Below, piece after piece: positions 40,740 to 50,271 of a stretch of DNA of 64,000 bases (its first letter is position 1; each line of letters opens with the position of its first letter). The DNA lies in contig NZ_JAPEPC010000001.1 in assembly GCF_026340465.1 (NCBI RefSeq), forward strand, positions 1,367,501-1,431,500. Direction: 5' to 3'. This DNA is from Streptomyces sp. NBC_01306. Lineage in GTDB: Bacteria > Actinomycetota > Actinomycetes > Streptomycetales > Streptomycetaceae. The notes beneath the pieces are model-generated. The model was not told the DNA's origin, did no database searches, and saw only the letters and a program-made list of their open reading frames with translations. A program made the position numbers and the translations under genes.

Positions 40740-41036
40740 AAGGGTCGCTCCAACGCTCCTTCGGGGCAATGTCACGGCATCGCGCTTCTTGCTAGCGTTG
40801 CAGCGCGTCTGTCCGGCGTCGGTCACGGCTCGACCGTCGCGTCACCGCGAGAAGCCCATCGGGGCGTAGTCACACGGTATGGCTATCTGCTGGTCTCCGA
40901 ACTGTACCCGGAGATGGATCGCAGCACCGCTCGCGCGGGAGAGGCCCTGCCTGCGGAGGGTCCTGTCCCGCGCGCCGCCGGAGCGGTTCGGCCGACATGG
41001 TGGTTCAGCTCATGAGCGGCTCAGCCGGGAGAGCTT
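40740..41036. other. Intergenic region ispG-GNAT
   Basis: This 297-base gap on the minus strand carries a possible weak terminator for ispG (arms 40932-40940 and 40966-40974, 9-bp perfect, 25-base loop) and presumably the promoter of the GNAT pair. Plus-strand reading frames through it have no start with a ribosome site and run into ispG antisense; I see no gene. Confidence 0.35.
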
Positions 41037-42191
41037 TCAGCTGACGGAGACCGCGGGCTCGCCGGAGGCGATGCCGTCGCGTTCCATCTGCTCGGCGATC
41101 TTCATGGCCTCCTCGATGAGGGTCTCGACGATCTTCGACTCCGGGACGGTCTTGATGACCTCGCCCTTCACGAAGATCTGGCCCTTGCCGTTGCCGGACG
41201 CCACACCCAGATCGGCTTCGCGCGCCTCGCCCGGACCGTTGACGACACAGCCCATCACGGCGACGCGCAGCGGGACCTCCATGCCTTCGAGTCCGGCGGA
41301 CACCTGGTCGGCCAGCTTGTACACATCGACCTGGGCCCGGCCGCAGGAGGGGCAGGAGACGATCTCCAGGCGGCGCTGCCTGAGGTTGAGCGACTCAAGG
41401 ATCTGGATGCCGACCTTGACCTCCTCGGCGGGCGGCGCCGAGAGCGAGACCCGGATGGTGTCGCCGATGCCCTCACTGAGCAGCGCGCCGAAGGCCACGG
41501 CGGACTTGATGGTCCCCTGGAAGGCCGGGCCCGCCTCGGTCACACCGAGGTGGAGCGGGTAGTCGGACTGTGCGGCCAGCTGCCGGTAGGCGTTGACCAT
41601 GACCACCGGGTCGTTGTGCTTCACCGAGATCTTGATGTCGCGGAAACCGTGCTCCTCGAAGAGCGAGGCCTCCCACAGCGCCGACTCGACGAGCGCCTCG
41701 GGCGTCGCCTTGCCGTACTTCTTCAGCAGCCGCGCGTCCAGCGAGCCCGCGTTCACGCCGATCCGGATCGGCGTCCCGGCGTCGGAGGCCGCGAGCGCGA
41801 TCTCCTTCACCTTGTCGTCGAACTGCTTGATGTTGCCCGGGTTCACCCGCACCGCGGCGCAGCCGGCGTCGATCGCCGCGAAGACGTACTTCGGCTGGAA
41901 GTGGATATCGGCGATGACCGGGATCTGCGACTTCTTCGCGATGGTCGCCAGCGCGTCCGCGTCGTCCTGCGTCGGGCACGCCACCCGCACGATCTGGCAG
42001 CCGGAAGCTGTCAGCTCCGCGATCTGCTGAAGCGTCGCCCCGATGTCGGAGGTCCGCGTCGTGGTCATCGACTGCACGGAGACGGGTGCGTCTCCTCCGA
42101 CGGCCACCGTGCCGACCTGAATCTTGCGGCTGATCCTCCGGTCGGCGAGCTTGGTCGGAACGTCCGGCATTCCGAGAGAAATCGCAGTCAT
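41037..42191 (-). CDS. ispG: (E)-4-hydroxy-3-methylbut-2-enyl-diphosphate synthase
   Basis: A 384-aa 4Fe-4S enzyme of the MEP isoprenoid pathway, converting MEcPP to HMBPP. Cluster ligands are visible in SCPSCGR and [10 protein letters not shown], and the TIM-barrel part has [11 protein letters not shown] and RVNPGNI. I chose the ATG at 42191 ([12 protein letters not shown]); the longer frame upstream reads intergenic sequence. Together with dxr 2.6 kb upstream it forms part of an isoprenoid group with the site-2 protease between. Confidence 0.96.
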   Translation of the reverse strand: MTAISLGMPDVPTKLADRRISRKIQVGTVAVGGDAPVSVQSMTTTRTSDIGATLQQIAELTASGCQIVRVACPTQDDADALATIAKKSQIPVIADIHFQPKYVFAAIDAGCAAVRVNPGNIKQFDDKVKEIALAASDAGTPIRIGVNAGSLDARLLKKYGKATPEALVESALWEASLFEEHGFRDIKISVKHNDPVVMVNAYRQLAAQSDYPLHLGVTEAGPAFQGTIKSAVAFGALLSEGIGDTIRVSLSAPPAEEVKVGIQILESLNLRQRRLEIVSCPSCGRAQVDVYKLADQVSAGLEGMEVPLRVAVMGCVVNGPGEAREADLGVASGNGKGQIFVKGEVIKTVPESKIVETLIEEAMKIAEQMERDGIASGEPAVSVS

Positions 42192-42308
42192 GCGCAGTGC
42201 ATCCCCAAGGTGTGGATCGAGGTCCCGGAATCTACGGGCTTCGGCCACCGAGATTACGTCACCCGGGGCGGCACACGAACATCCGCGCTCATAAACCACC
42301 CAAAGGTG

Positions 42309-42344
42309 AGCGGCCGCACACCAAGGGTGCGCGGCCGCTGTTTT
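42309..42344. terminator. Hairpin between the M50 protease and ispG genes
   Basis: Arms 42309-42322 and 42326-42339 pair at 13 of 14 positions around a 3-base loop. TTT runs flank both sides (GTTTT on plus, CCTTT on minus). It lies 15 bases after the M50 protease stop. Confidence 0.8.
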
Positions 42345-42354
42345 CCGGCTGTTC

Positions 42355-43659
42355 TCAGGTGATTTTGACCGGGTTGACGATGTCGGCCACCAGCACGAGC
42401 AGCGTGAAGCAGACGAAGACCCCGGCGACGACGTACGCGACGGGCATCAGCTTCGCGACATCGAACGGGCCCGGGTCGGGCCGCTTGAAGACCTTGGCCA
42501 GATTGCGCCGCAGCGCCTCCCACAGGGCCCCCGCGATGTGCCCGCCGTCCAGCGGCAGCAGCGGCAGCATGTTGAAGAGGAAGAGCGAGAGGTTGAAGCC
42601 GGCCAGCAGGAACAGCATCATCGCCAGCTGGTTCTGCGCGGGCACGTGCAGCGTCATGACCTCGCCGCCGATCCGGGCCGCGCCGACCACGCCGACCGGT
42701 GAGTCGGCCTTGCGCTGACCCCCGTCGAAGGCCGCGTTCCAGAGATCCGGGATCTTGGACGGCAGGGCGACGATCGAGTCGACGCCGTTGCCCACCATGT
42801 CGCCCATCCGGCCCACCGACGCGCCGAAGGACAGCGGCTTGATCTCGGTCTGCGCGGCGAAGCCGAGGTAGCCGGCCGGTACGTACTTGTCGGGGACGAC
42901 GTCCCCGTTCGAGTCCTTGCGGGCCACCATGTTCTTGGCGAGCTTGGCGTGCAGTGTCTGCTGCTTGCCGTCGCGTACGACGGTGATGGTGGCCGGGCCG
43001 ATGGTGTCGCGGATGTGGTCGGACAGCTGGGCCCAGGTGGAGACCTTCGCACCGTCGAAGGCGACGATCTTGTCGCCCTCCTTCAGGCCCGCCGCCCTGG
43101 CGGGCGAGACCGGGTCGCCCTTCTCGCAGGTCTGGCGCTTCTCGCTCTGCGAGATGACGCACTTCTGCACGCCGGCCACCTGCGTGGTCTGCGTCTCGAA
43201 GCCGAAGGACATCGCGACGCCCATGAAGATCACGACCGCGAGGATCAGATTCATGAAGGGGCCCGCGAACATCACGATCATGCGCTTCCACGGCTTGCGG
43301 GTGTAGAACAGCCGCTCCTCGTCGCCCTCCTCCAGCTCCTCGAAGGCCGCGGACCGCGCGTCCTCGACCATGGAGCGCCAGGGGGAGGTGGACCGGGACT
43401 CGATCCTGCCGTCGGGTCCCGGCGGGAACATGCCGATCATGCGGATGTAGCCGCCCGCCGGGATCGCCTTGAAGCCGTACTCCGTGTCGCCCTTCTTCCG
43501 CGACCAGATGGTCGGGCCGAATCCGACCATGTACTGCGGGACGCGGATACCGAACAGCTTCGCCGTCGAGAGGTGGCCCAGCTCGTGCCAGGCGATGGAG
43601 AAGAGCAGCCCGAAGACAAAGATGACGATCCCGATGACCGTCAACACGATCGTGGTCAT
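42355..43659 (-). CDS. RIP (site-2) zinc metalloprotease, M50 family
   Basis: A 434-aa intramembrane protease like RseP/Rip1 that cuts membrane-anchored regulators. HELGH is at residues 25-29 in the first TM, a PDZ domain occupies about 170-270 ([22 protein letters not shown]), and the second zinc ligand is in [12 protein letters not shown] near the C terminus, with three or four TM segments. The ATG at 43659 overlaps the dxr stop (ATGA). The dxr-M50-ispG order is conserved in actinobacteria. Confidence 0.95.
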   Translation of the reverse strand: MTTIVLTVIGIVIFVFGLLFSIAWHELGHLSTAKLFGIRVPQYMVGFGPTIWSRKKGDTEYGFKAIPAGGYIRMIGMFPPGPDGRIESRSTSPWRSMVEDARSAAFEELEEGDEERLFYTRKPWKRMIVMFAGPFMNLILAVVIFMGVAMSFGFETQTTQVAGVQKCVISQSEKRQTCEKGDPVSPARAAGLKEGDKIVAFDGAKVSTWAQLSDHIRDTIGPATITVVRDGKQQTLHAKLAKNMVARKDSNGDVVPDKYVPAGYLGFAAQTEIKPLSFGASVGRMGDMVGNGVDSIVALPSKIPDLWNAAFDGGQRKADSPVGVVGAARIGGEVMTLHVPAQNQLAMMLFLLAGFNLSLFLFNMLPLLPLDGGHIAGALWEALRRNLAKVFKRPDPGPFDVAKLMPVAYVVAGVFVCFTLLVLVADIVNPVKIT

Positions 43660-44906
43660 GCGCGAGCCTCCGCTGTGGCCTTCTGGGCGAGTTCACGGGC
43701 CCGGGCGCGTGCCCAGGTCTCCGCTTGCAGGACGTCCGCGACCGTCAGAGAAGTTCCCGTACGGGGCTCGCCATGCTCGGCCACGACTGCCGTGACCGTA
43801 TCCATAATCCCGTTGAAGGGCAGCTTTCCGGCCAGGAAGGCGTCGACGCACTCCTCGTTCGCCGCGTTGAAGACCGCGGGGGCCGTGCCGCCCAGGGCTC
43901 CGACGTGCCGGGCAAGTCCGACGGACGGGAAGGCCTCGGTGTCCAGCGGGAAGAACTCCCAGCTGGACGCCTTCGTCCAATCGAAGGCGGGAGCGGCGTC
44001 CGGGATCCGCTGCGGCCAGCCGATACCGACGGCGATCGGGCCGCTCATGTCGGGCGGTGTGGCCTGCGCGAGCGTCGAGCCGTCGGTGAACTCGACCATG
44101 GAGTGGACGTACGACTGGGGGTGCACGACGACCTCGATGCGGTCGAACGGGACGTCGTACAGCAGATGCGCCTCGATGACCTCAAGGCCCTTGTTGACCA
44201 GGGTCGCCGAGTTCACCGTGATGACGGGCCCCATGGCCCAGGTCGGGTGGGCCAGCGCCGCGTCGGGTGTGACGTCCGCCAGCTCGGCCCTGGTCCGGCC
44301 CCTGAAGGGTCCGCCGGACGCGGTGACGATCAGCTTGCGCACATCGGCGCGCTTGCCGGACGCCAGCGCCTGGAAGAGCGCGGCGTGCTCGGAGTCGACC
44401 GGGATGATCTGGCCGGGCTTCGCCAGCGCCTTCACCAGCGGGCCGCCGACGATCAGCGACTCCTTGTTGGCGAGAGCCAGCGTGCGGCCCGCGGTCAGGG
44501 CCGCGAGGGTGGGCGCGAGGCCGATCGAGCCGGTGATGCCGTTGAGCACGGTGTGGCAGTCGGACGCGGCGAGTTCGCTCGCGGCCTCGGGCCCCGCCAG
44601 GATCTCCGGGAGCGGCTCCGTGCCGTACTGCGCGCCCAGCGCCTCACGCAGCGCGGGCACGGCGTCCGCCCGGGCGACAGCGACGGTGCGGACACCGAGC
44701 CGGCGCGCCTGCTCGGCGAGCAGGGCGACCCGCCCGCCGGCGGCGGAGAGCGCCGTCACCCGGAAGCGGTCGGGGTTGCGCAGCACCAGGTCGATGGCCT
44801 GGGTGCCGATGGACCCGGTCGAGCCGAGGACGACGATGTCCCGGCGTCCTTCGACGGGGTCGAAGACGATGTGCGGGTCGGCGAGGATGGCAGGGCTGTC
44901 GCTCAT
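43656..44906 (-). CDS. dxr: 1-deoxy-D-xylulose-5-phosphate reductoisomerase
   Basis: A 416-aa NADPH-dependent enzyme of the MEP pathway. The NADPH site [25 protein letters not shown], metal/substrate residues in [10 protein letters not shown] and the loop SGGPFRGR, and HPTWAMG are all intact. I set the start at the ATG giving MSDSPAIL; an ATG three codons earlier (44915) is possible and neither has a well-spaced ribosome site. Translationally coupled to the M50 protease gene. Confidence 0.95.
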   Translation of the reverse strand: MSDSPAILADPHIVFDPVEGRRDIVVLGSTGSIGTQAIDLVLRNPDRFRVTALSAAGGRVALLAEQARRLGVRTVAVARADAVPALREALGAQYGTEPLPEILAGPEAASELAASDCHTVLNGITGSIGLAPTLAALTAGRTLALANKESLIVGGPLVKALAKPGQIIPVDSEHAALFQALASGKRADVRKLIVTASGGPFRGRTRAELADVTPDAALAHPTWAMGPVITVNSATLVNKGLEVIEAHLLYDVPFDRIEVVVHPQSYVHSMVEFTDGSTLAQATPPDMSGPIAVGIGWPQRIPDAAPAFDWTKASSWEFFPLDTEAFPSVGLARHVGALGGTAPAVFNAANEECVDAFLAGKLPFNGIMDTVTAVVAEHGEPRTGTSLTVADVLQAETWARARARELAQKATAEARA

Positions 44907-45021
44907 GCCCCCCATTGTTGCCGCATAAGGCGGGCGTCAGGACAGTGAGCCCCGGTTCTGGCGCGCGGGAGTTGTCCGGGCGGTCGGGCCGTCGGTACCC
45001 CTCCGCCGCGGCGCGGGCGCT

Positions 45022-46284
45022 TCACCAGGAGCGCCGCAGCTCCGCGAAGGCCTCGTGGAAGCCGGGGAAGGTCTTCCGTACACAGCCGGGGTCGTCGAAG
45101 GTGATGCCGGGCGTGCGCAGGCCGGTGACCGCGAACGACATCACGATGCGGTGGTCGCCGTGCGTACGGATCCGGGCGGGCCGCGGCGCGCCCGGCCGGA
45201 TCTCGATCCAGTCGGGTCCGGTGGCGGCCTCGATGCCGAGCGCGCGGAGGTTCTCCGCGCACGCCTCCAGCCGGTCGCACTCCTTCACCCGGGTGTTGCC
45301 GACGTCCTCGATCCGGACCGGCCCGGACGCGTAGGGGGCGATCGCGGCCAGGGTCGGCATGGTGTCGGAGATGTCACGCATGTTCACGGTGAGCCCGCCG
45401 AGCGTGCCGGGCCCGGTGACCGTGGTGCCGCTCGCGGTCGTACGGACGTCGGCGCCCATCCGGCCGAGCACCTCGACGAAGCGCAGATCGCCCTGGAGCG
45501 CGCCCGCGCCGAGGCCGGGCACGGTCACCGTGTGTCCGGTGACGGCGGCCGCGGCGAAGACGTAGCTGGCTGTGGAGGCGTCGGGCTCGATGGCGTACTC
45601 GGTGGCGCGGTAGCCGCCGGCCGGCACCGTAAACACGTTTCCCTCCCGGGCCACCGTGACGCCGAAGTCACGCATCATCGCGAGCGTGATGTCGATGTAC
45701 GGGGCGGAGACGAGGTCCGTGACGGTGATGCGCAGCCCCGTCCGGGTGAGCGGGCCGAGCATCAGCAGCGCGGTGAGGTACTGCGACGACTGGCCCGCGT
45801 CCAGGGTCAGTTCGCCGCCCTCGATGCCGCGGGCCACGATCCGCAGCGGGTGGTGGCCCGCCGCCCCGTCGTGGCGGAGGTCGACGCCCAGCTCCTGGAG
45901 TGCGCGGGTGAGCGGGGCGAGCGGGCGGCGGCGCATCTGTTCCGACGCGTCGAAGCGGTACGTGCCTCCCCCTGTGCCCGAAGGGCCGGATATGTGCCCC
46001 CGGCCGGCGGCGGCGAGGGCGGGCAGGAAGCGGGCCGTGGTGGCACCGTCCCGGCAGTAGACATCGGCGTCGGCGGCTCCGGGCCCGGCCGGGCGGCCCT
46101 CGACGCGCCAGGCGTCCGGACCGCGCTCCACCGCGTATCCGAGCCGGGTCAGGCCCTCGGCGAACCCCTCGGTGTCGTCGGAGACGAGGGGGCGCAGGAG
46201 CGTGGTGGTGCCGTCGGCCGCGGCGGCCAGGAACAGGGCGCGGGCGGTCACGGACTTGGAGCCGGGGATCTGGGTCACGGTCAC
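45022..46284 (-). CDS. aroA: EPSP synthase paralogue (3-phosphoshikimate 1-carboxyvinyltransferase)
   Basis: About 420 aa. EPSPS landmarks are QIPGSKSVTARALFLA (phosphate loop), DAGQSSQYLTALLML, EPDASTASYVFAAAAV, the catalytic Asp in DISDTMPTLAAIAP, TRVKECDRLEACAENLRALG, and GDHRIVMSFAV. The canonical GNAGT loop reads RDGATTARFLP, a notable divergence. I chose the GTG at 46284; frames from further upstream would begin inside the hairpin at 46320. Whether this is the housekeeping AroA or a second copy cannot be told from the window; the divergence and location beside lipid genes make a paralogue plausible. Confidence 0.85.
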   Translation of the reverse strand: MTVTQIPGSKSVTARALFLAAAADGTTTLLRPLVSDDTEGFAEGLTRLGYAVERGPDAWRVEGRPAGPGAADADVYCRDGATTARFLPALAAAGRGHISGPSGTGGGTYRFDASEQMRRRPLAPLTRALQELGVDLRHDGAAGHHPLRIVARGIEGGELTLDAGQSSQYLTALLMLGPLTRTGLRITVTDLVSAPYIDITLAMMRDFGVTVAREGNVFTVPAGGYRATEYAIEPDASTASYVFAAAAVTGHTVTVPGLGAGALQGDLRFVEVLGRMGADVRTTASGTTVTGPGTLGGLTVNMRDISDTMPTLAAIAPYASGPVRIEDVGNTRVKECDRLEACAENLRALGIEAATGPDWIEIRPGAPRPARIRTHGDHRIVMSFAVTGLRTPGITFDDPGCVRKTFPGFHEAFAELRRSW

Positions 46285-46319
46285 GTGCGGACATTCTGCC
46301 GTGCGCACGTGACCGGGGT

Positions 46320-46354
46320 GGGGGCGGTCCACGATCCGGCCGTGGACCGCCCCC
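46320..46354 (-). terminator. Hairpin terminator after the acyl-CoA dehydrogenase gene
   Basis: Perfect 13-bp arms (46320-46332 and 46342-46354) with a 9-base loop, 32 bases after the acyl-CoA dehydrogenase stop and upstream of the EPSPS-like gene. Confidence 0.85.
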
Positions 46355-46386
46355 GGCGCCGCTCACGGCGCGGTGTGCCGCCCGGT

Positions 46387-48324
46387 TCAGCGAATGCGGC
46401 GGTGGACGTTGTCCGCGGTGGAGGGTCCCGGGGCCGCGTCGGCGATCCAGGGCCCTTCGCCCGAGGCGTCGACGATGCCCTGTTCCAGCCAGGTGTACGT
46501 CCCGGAGAGGACACCGGACACGACCTTGCGGTCCAGTTCGTCGGTGTTCACCCAGAGCCGGCCGAAGAGCTCGTCGACGCGGATACGGGCCTGCCGGCAG
46601 AAGGCGTCGGCCAGTTGGTACGCCTCCCGGCCGTGGTCGTCCGACGAGCGCAGCAGTTCGGCGCGTACGCACGCGGCGCTCATCGCGAAGAGCTCGGCGC
46701 CGATGTCGACGATGCGGCCCAGGAATCCCTGCTTCGTCTCCATCTTCCCCTGCCAGCGCGACATGGCGTAGAAGGTCGAGCGGGCCAGCTTCCGGGCGGA
46801 GCGCTCGACGTACCGCAGCTGGGCGGAGAGGTCAGGGTGCCCGTACGGATGGAACGCCGCGTAGCTGCCGGGCAGTTGCCCGGGGCCGGCGACGAGCTTC
46901 GGCAGCCAGCGGGCGTAGAACGCGGTGGCCTGCGCACCCGCCTTCGCCTTGTCCTGCAGGGTGGTGTCGGGGTCGATCAGACCGCCGGCGACGGAGAGAT
47001 GGGCGTCGACGGCCTCCCGGGCGATCAGCAGGTGCATGATCTCCGTCGAGCCCTCGAAGATCCGGTTGATGCGCATGTCCCTGAGCATCTGCTCGGCGGG
47101 CACCGGCCGTTCGCCGCGGGCCGCCAGGGAGTCGGCCGTCTCGAAGCCGCGGCCGCCGCGGATCTGGACGAGTTCGTCGGCGATCAGCCAGCCCATCTCG
47201 GACCCGTACAGCTTGGCGAGCGCCGCCTCGATCCGGATGTCGTTGCGGTCCTCGTCGGCCATCTGGGACGAGAGGTCCACGACCGCTTCGAGCGCGAAGG
47301 TGGTCGCGGCGATGAAGGAGATCTTGGCGCCGACGGCTTCGTGGCGGCCGACGGGCCTGCCCCACTGCTCCCGCTCGGACGACCACTCGCGGGCGATTTT
47401 CAGACACCACTTGCCGGCGCCGACACACATCGCGGGCAGCGAGAGCCGGCCGGTGTTGAGGGTGGTGAGGGCGATCTTGAGGCCGGCGCCCTCGGGTCCG
47501 ATCCGGTTCGCTGCCGGGACGCGGACCTGGTGGAAGCGGGTGACCCCGTTCTCCAGGCCGCGCAGCCCCATGAAGGCGTTGCGGTTCTCGACGGTGATGC
47601 CCGGCGAGTCGGCCTCGACGATGAAGGCGGTGATGCCGCCCTTGCTCTCCGCCGTCCTGGGCACCCGCGCCATCACGACGAGCAGGTCCGCGACGACGCC
47701 GTTGGTCGTCCAGAGCTTCACGCCGTCGAGGACGTACGAGTCACCGTCCCGGACCGCCGATGTGGCCAGCCGGGCAGGGTCGGAGCCGACGTCCGGCTCG
47801 GTGAGCAGGAAGGCCGAGATGTCGGTGCGGGCCAGCCGGGGCAGGAAGGTGTCCTTCTGCTCCTGGGTGCCGAACTGCTTCAGCGGCTGCGGGACCCCGA
47901 TCGACTGGTGGGCCGAGAGCAGCGCGCCGACGGCCGGGCTGGCCGAACCGACAAGCGAGAGCGCCCTGTTGTAGTACACCTGGGTGAGGCCGAGGCCGCC
48001 GTACCTGGTGTCGATCTTCATGCCGAGCGCGCCGAGTTCCTTGAGCCCGTTGACCGTCTCGTCGGGGATCCGGGCCTCGCGCTCGATCAGCGCGCCGTCG
48101 ATCCCGGTCTCGCAGAAGGCGCGCAGCTTCGCGAGGAATGCCTCGCCGCGCCGGGCGTCCTCGGCGTCGGGCAGGGGATGCGGATGGATCAGATCGAGCC
48201 GGAAGCGGCCGAGGAACAGCTCCTTGGCGAAGCTCGGTTTCCGCCAGTCCTGTTCACGGGCGGCCTCGGCGACCTGGCGCGCCTCGCGCTCGGTGACCCT
48301 GGGCTTGTCGAGTGGTGCGGTCAT
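46387..48324 (-). CDS. Acyl-CoA dehydrogenase (VLCAD/ACAD9-like, C-terminally extended)
   Basis: A 645-aa flavoprotein that oxidises acyl-CoA thioesters at alpha-beta. The ACAD core spans about 75-460 with FLLTEPDVGSDPARL, KLWTTNG and the catalytic-base region RIFEGSTEIMHLLIAREAV. An extra 170-residue helical C-terminal domain resembles the long VLCAD-type proteins. The ATG at 48324 follows GAGGAG. No partner fatty-acid genes lie beside it; it ends in a strong hairpin. Confidence 0.9.
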   Translation of the reverse strand: MTAPLDKPRVTEREARQVAEAAREQDWRKPSFAKELFLGRFRLDLIHPHPLPDAEDARRGEAFLAKLRAFCETGIDGALIEREARIPDETVNGLKELGALGMKIDTRYGGLGLTQVYYNRALSLVGSASPAVGALLSAHQSIGVPQPLKQFGTQEQKDTFLPRLARTDISAFLLTEPDVGSDPARLATSAVRDGDSYVLDGVKLWTTNGVVADLLVVMARVPRTAESKGGITAFIVEADSPGITVENRNAFMGLRGLENGVTRFHQVRVPAANRIGPEGAGLKIALTTLNTGRLSLPAMCVGAGKWCLKIAREWSSEREQWGRPVGRHEAVGAKISFIAATTFALEAVVDLSSQMADEDRNDIRIEAALAKLYGSEMGWLIADELVQIRGGRGFETADSLAARGERPVPAEQMLRDMRINRIFEGSTEIMHLLIAREAVDAHLSVAGGLIDPDTTLQDKAKAGAQATAFYARWLPKLVAGPGQLPGSYAAFHPYGHPDLSAQLRYVERSARKLARSTFYAMSRWQGKMETKQGFLGRIVDIGAELFAMSAACVRAELLRSSDDHGREAYQLADAFCRQARIRVDELFGRLWVNTDELDRKVVSGVLSGTYTWLEQGIVDASGEGPWIADAAPGPSTADNVHRRIR

Positions 48325-48542
48325 GAGGGGTACTCCTCACCGCGGATGTCGGGTGGACACACCTGCCCGCAACGAGGCGGTGCTAGTCGTCGCTACTCTC
48401 CGTGTGTACCCCATTACCCGCACCACGGCCACCCCTCGCGTGCGTGAGGGGTGGCCGGCCGGGGGCGAGTGCGTCCGATCGGGTCGGATCGGTTCCGCCG
48501 GTCCGGATCAGCTCCGTGGGCCGATCCGGATCAGTCCGCCCG

Positions 48543-48578
48543 GTTCAGAGGGCGAGGCCCGTTCAGAGGGCGAGGCCC
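48543..48578. repeat. 18-bp tandem duplication at the aldehyde dehydrogenase 3' end
   Basis: GTTCAGAGGGCGAGGCCC occurs twice head to tail (48543-48560, 48561-48578). The second copy carries the stop codon and last residues (TGLAL) of the aldehyde dehydrogenase gene; the first lies just beyond the stop. Confidence 0.9.
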
Positions 48579-50008
48579 GTGAAGACCATGACCCGCTCGT
48601 AGGTGTAGTCCTCCATCGCGAAGCGCACGCCCTCACGGCCGACGCCGGACTGCTTGGCGCCGCCGTACGGCATCTGGTCCGCGCGGTACGAGGGCACGTC
48701 GCCGACGATCACACCGCCGACCTCCAGAGCGCTGTGGGCGCGGAACGCCGTCTGCACGTCGTGCGTGAACACGCCGGCCTGCAGGCCGTACTTCGAGTCG
48801 TTGACGGCGGCGAACGCCTCCGCCTCGCCCTCGACCCTGGTGAGCGTCAGGACCGGGCCGAAGATCTCCTCGCAGGCGACCGTGGTGTCCGCGGGCACGT
48901 CGGCGAGCACGGTCGGCGCATAGCTGGCGCCGTCCCTGGAGCCGCCCGCGAGCAGCTTGGCGCCCGCCTGTACCGCCTCGTCGACCCAGGACTCGACCCG
49001 CCTGGCCGCGTCCTCGCTGACCAGCGGGCCGACGTCGGTGGCCGCGTCGGCAGGGTCGCCGGTGGCCTGCTGGGCGACGGCGTCGACGATCTTCGGGACG
49101 AGCCGGTCGTACACCGAGGCGTCGGCGATCACCCGCTGGACCGAGATGCAGGACTGGCCGCCCTGGTAGTTCGAGAAGGTCGCGATGCGCGCGGCGGCCC
49201 AGTCGAGGTCCTTCTCGGACGCGTAGTCGGCCAGGACCACGGCAGCGCCGTTCCCGCCGAGCTCCAGGGTGATGTGCTTGCGCGGGACCGAGTCCATGAT
49301 CGCGAAGCCGACCTTGTCGGAGCCGGTGAAGGAGATGACCGGGAGCCGCTCGTCCTGGACGAGGGCGGGCATCTTGTCGTTGGCGACCGGCAGGACCGAC
49401 CAGGAGCCCGCGGGCAGCTCGGTCTCGGCCAGCAGCTCGCCGAGGATGAGACCCGAGAGCGGGGTCGCCGGGGCGGGCTTGAGGATGATCGGCGCGCCGA
49501 CCGCGATGGCGGGGGCGATCTTGTGGGCGCAGAGGTTCAGCGGGAAGTTGAACGGCGCGACACCCAGGACCGCGCCGCGCGGGAAGCGGCGCGTCAGCGC
49601 GAGGCGGCCGGCGCCGCCCGCGTCGGTGTCGAGGCGCTGCGCCTCGCCGCCGTTGTAGCGGCGGGCCTCCTCGGCGGCGAACCGGAACACCGATACGGCG
49701 CGGCCGACTTCGCCGCGGGCCCACTTGATGGGCTTGCCGTTCTCGGCGGTGATCAGCTGGGCGATCTCCTCCGTGCGCTCGACCAGGCGGCGGGAGACGT
49801 GGTCCAGGGCGGCGGCGCGGACGTGGGCGGGCGTCGCGGCGAACTCGTCCCGGACGGCGTGCGCGGCGGCGACGGCCTCCTCGACCTGGGCGTCGGTCGG
49901 GACGGCGACCGTACCGACGTGCCGGCCGTCCCAGGGGGAGGTGACATCGAAGGTGTCATCGCCGGTGGCCTGGCGGCCGGCGAGCCAGAAGGCGTGGGTG
50001 GAGGTCAT
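48563..50008 (-). CDS. Aldehyde dehydrogenase (GabD/PuuC-like)
   Basis: A 481-aa NAD(P)-dependent aldehyde dehydrogenase. It has the cofactor region GVAPFNFPLNLCAHKIAPAI, the FTGSDKVG loop, the general-base Glu in ELGGNGAAVV and the catalytic Cys in GGQSCISVQRV. The ATG at 50008 has GGAAGG upstream. A PucR regulator lies upstream on the same strand and gabT is 4.6 kb away, suggesting oxidation of succinic semialdehyde or an aminoaldehyde in GABA/polyamine breakdown; the exact substrate is inferred. The 3' end carries an 18-bp duplication including the stop codon. Confidence 0.9.
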   Translation of the reverse strand: MTSTHAFWLAGRQATGDDTFDVTSPWDGRHVGTVAVPTDAQVEEAVAAAHAVRDEFAATPAHVRAAALDHVSRRLVERTEEIAQLITAENGKPIKWARGEVGRAVSVFRFAAEEARRYNGGEAQRLDTDAGGAGRLALTRRFPRGAVLGVAPFNFPLNLCAHKIAPAIAVGAPIILKPAPATPLSGLILGELLAETELPAGSWSVLPVANDKMPALVQDERLPVISFTGSDKVGFAIMDSVPRKHITLELGGNGAAVVLADYASEKDLDWAAARIATFSNYQGGQSCISVQRVIADASVYDRLVPKIVDAVAQQATGDPADAATDVGPLVSEDAARRVESWVDEAVQAGAKLLAGGSRDGASYAPTVLADVPADTTVACEEIFGPVLTLTRVEGEAEAFAAVNDSKYGLQAGVFTHDVQTAFRAHSALEVGGVIVGDVPSYRADQMPYGGAKQSGVGREGVRFAMEDYTYERVMVFTGLAL

Positions 50009-50271
50009 GTGTTCCGGCCCTTCCGTGGTGTTGGTTGGTGTCCCCACGGTAGGGGTGCGGGGGCGGCGCTGTGTTTGTCCGGCGTGGAGTACTGCCGGCC
50101 TCCGGTGTGCCGGAATGTCGTGGGGCTGGGCGGCGCGTTCCGGGCGGCGCCCCGGCGCACGACAGGGCGCGCTCCGGGAGCCGCCCCCGTACCGCGACAG
50201 CGCGCGCCGGGAGCCGGGAGCCGGTCCAGCCGCCCGTCCGGCAAGCCCGTGCGCCGGCCCGGCCGCCCGTC

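Noticed and set aside
40371..41015. Plus-strand open frame across the ispG/GNAT gap
   Set aside because: It is mostly antisense to the GNAT gene, has no ribosome site and no recognisable sequence.
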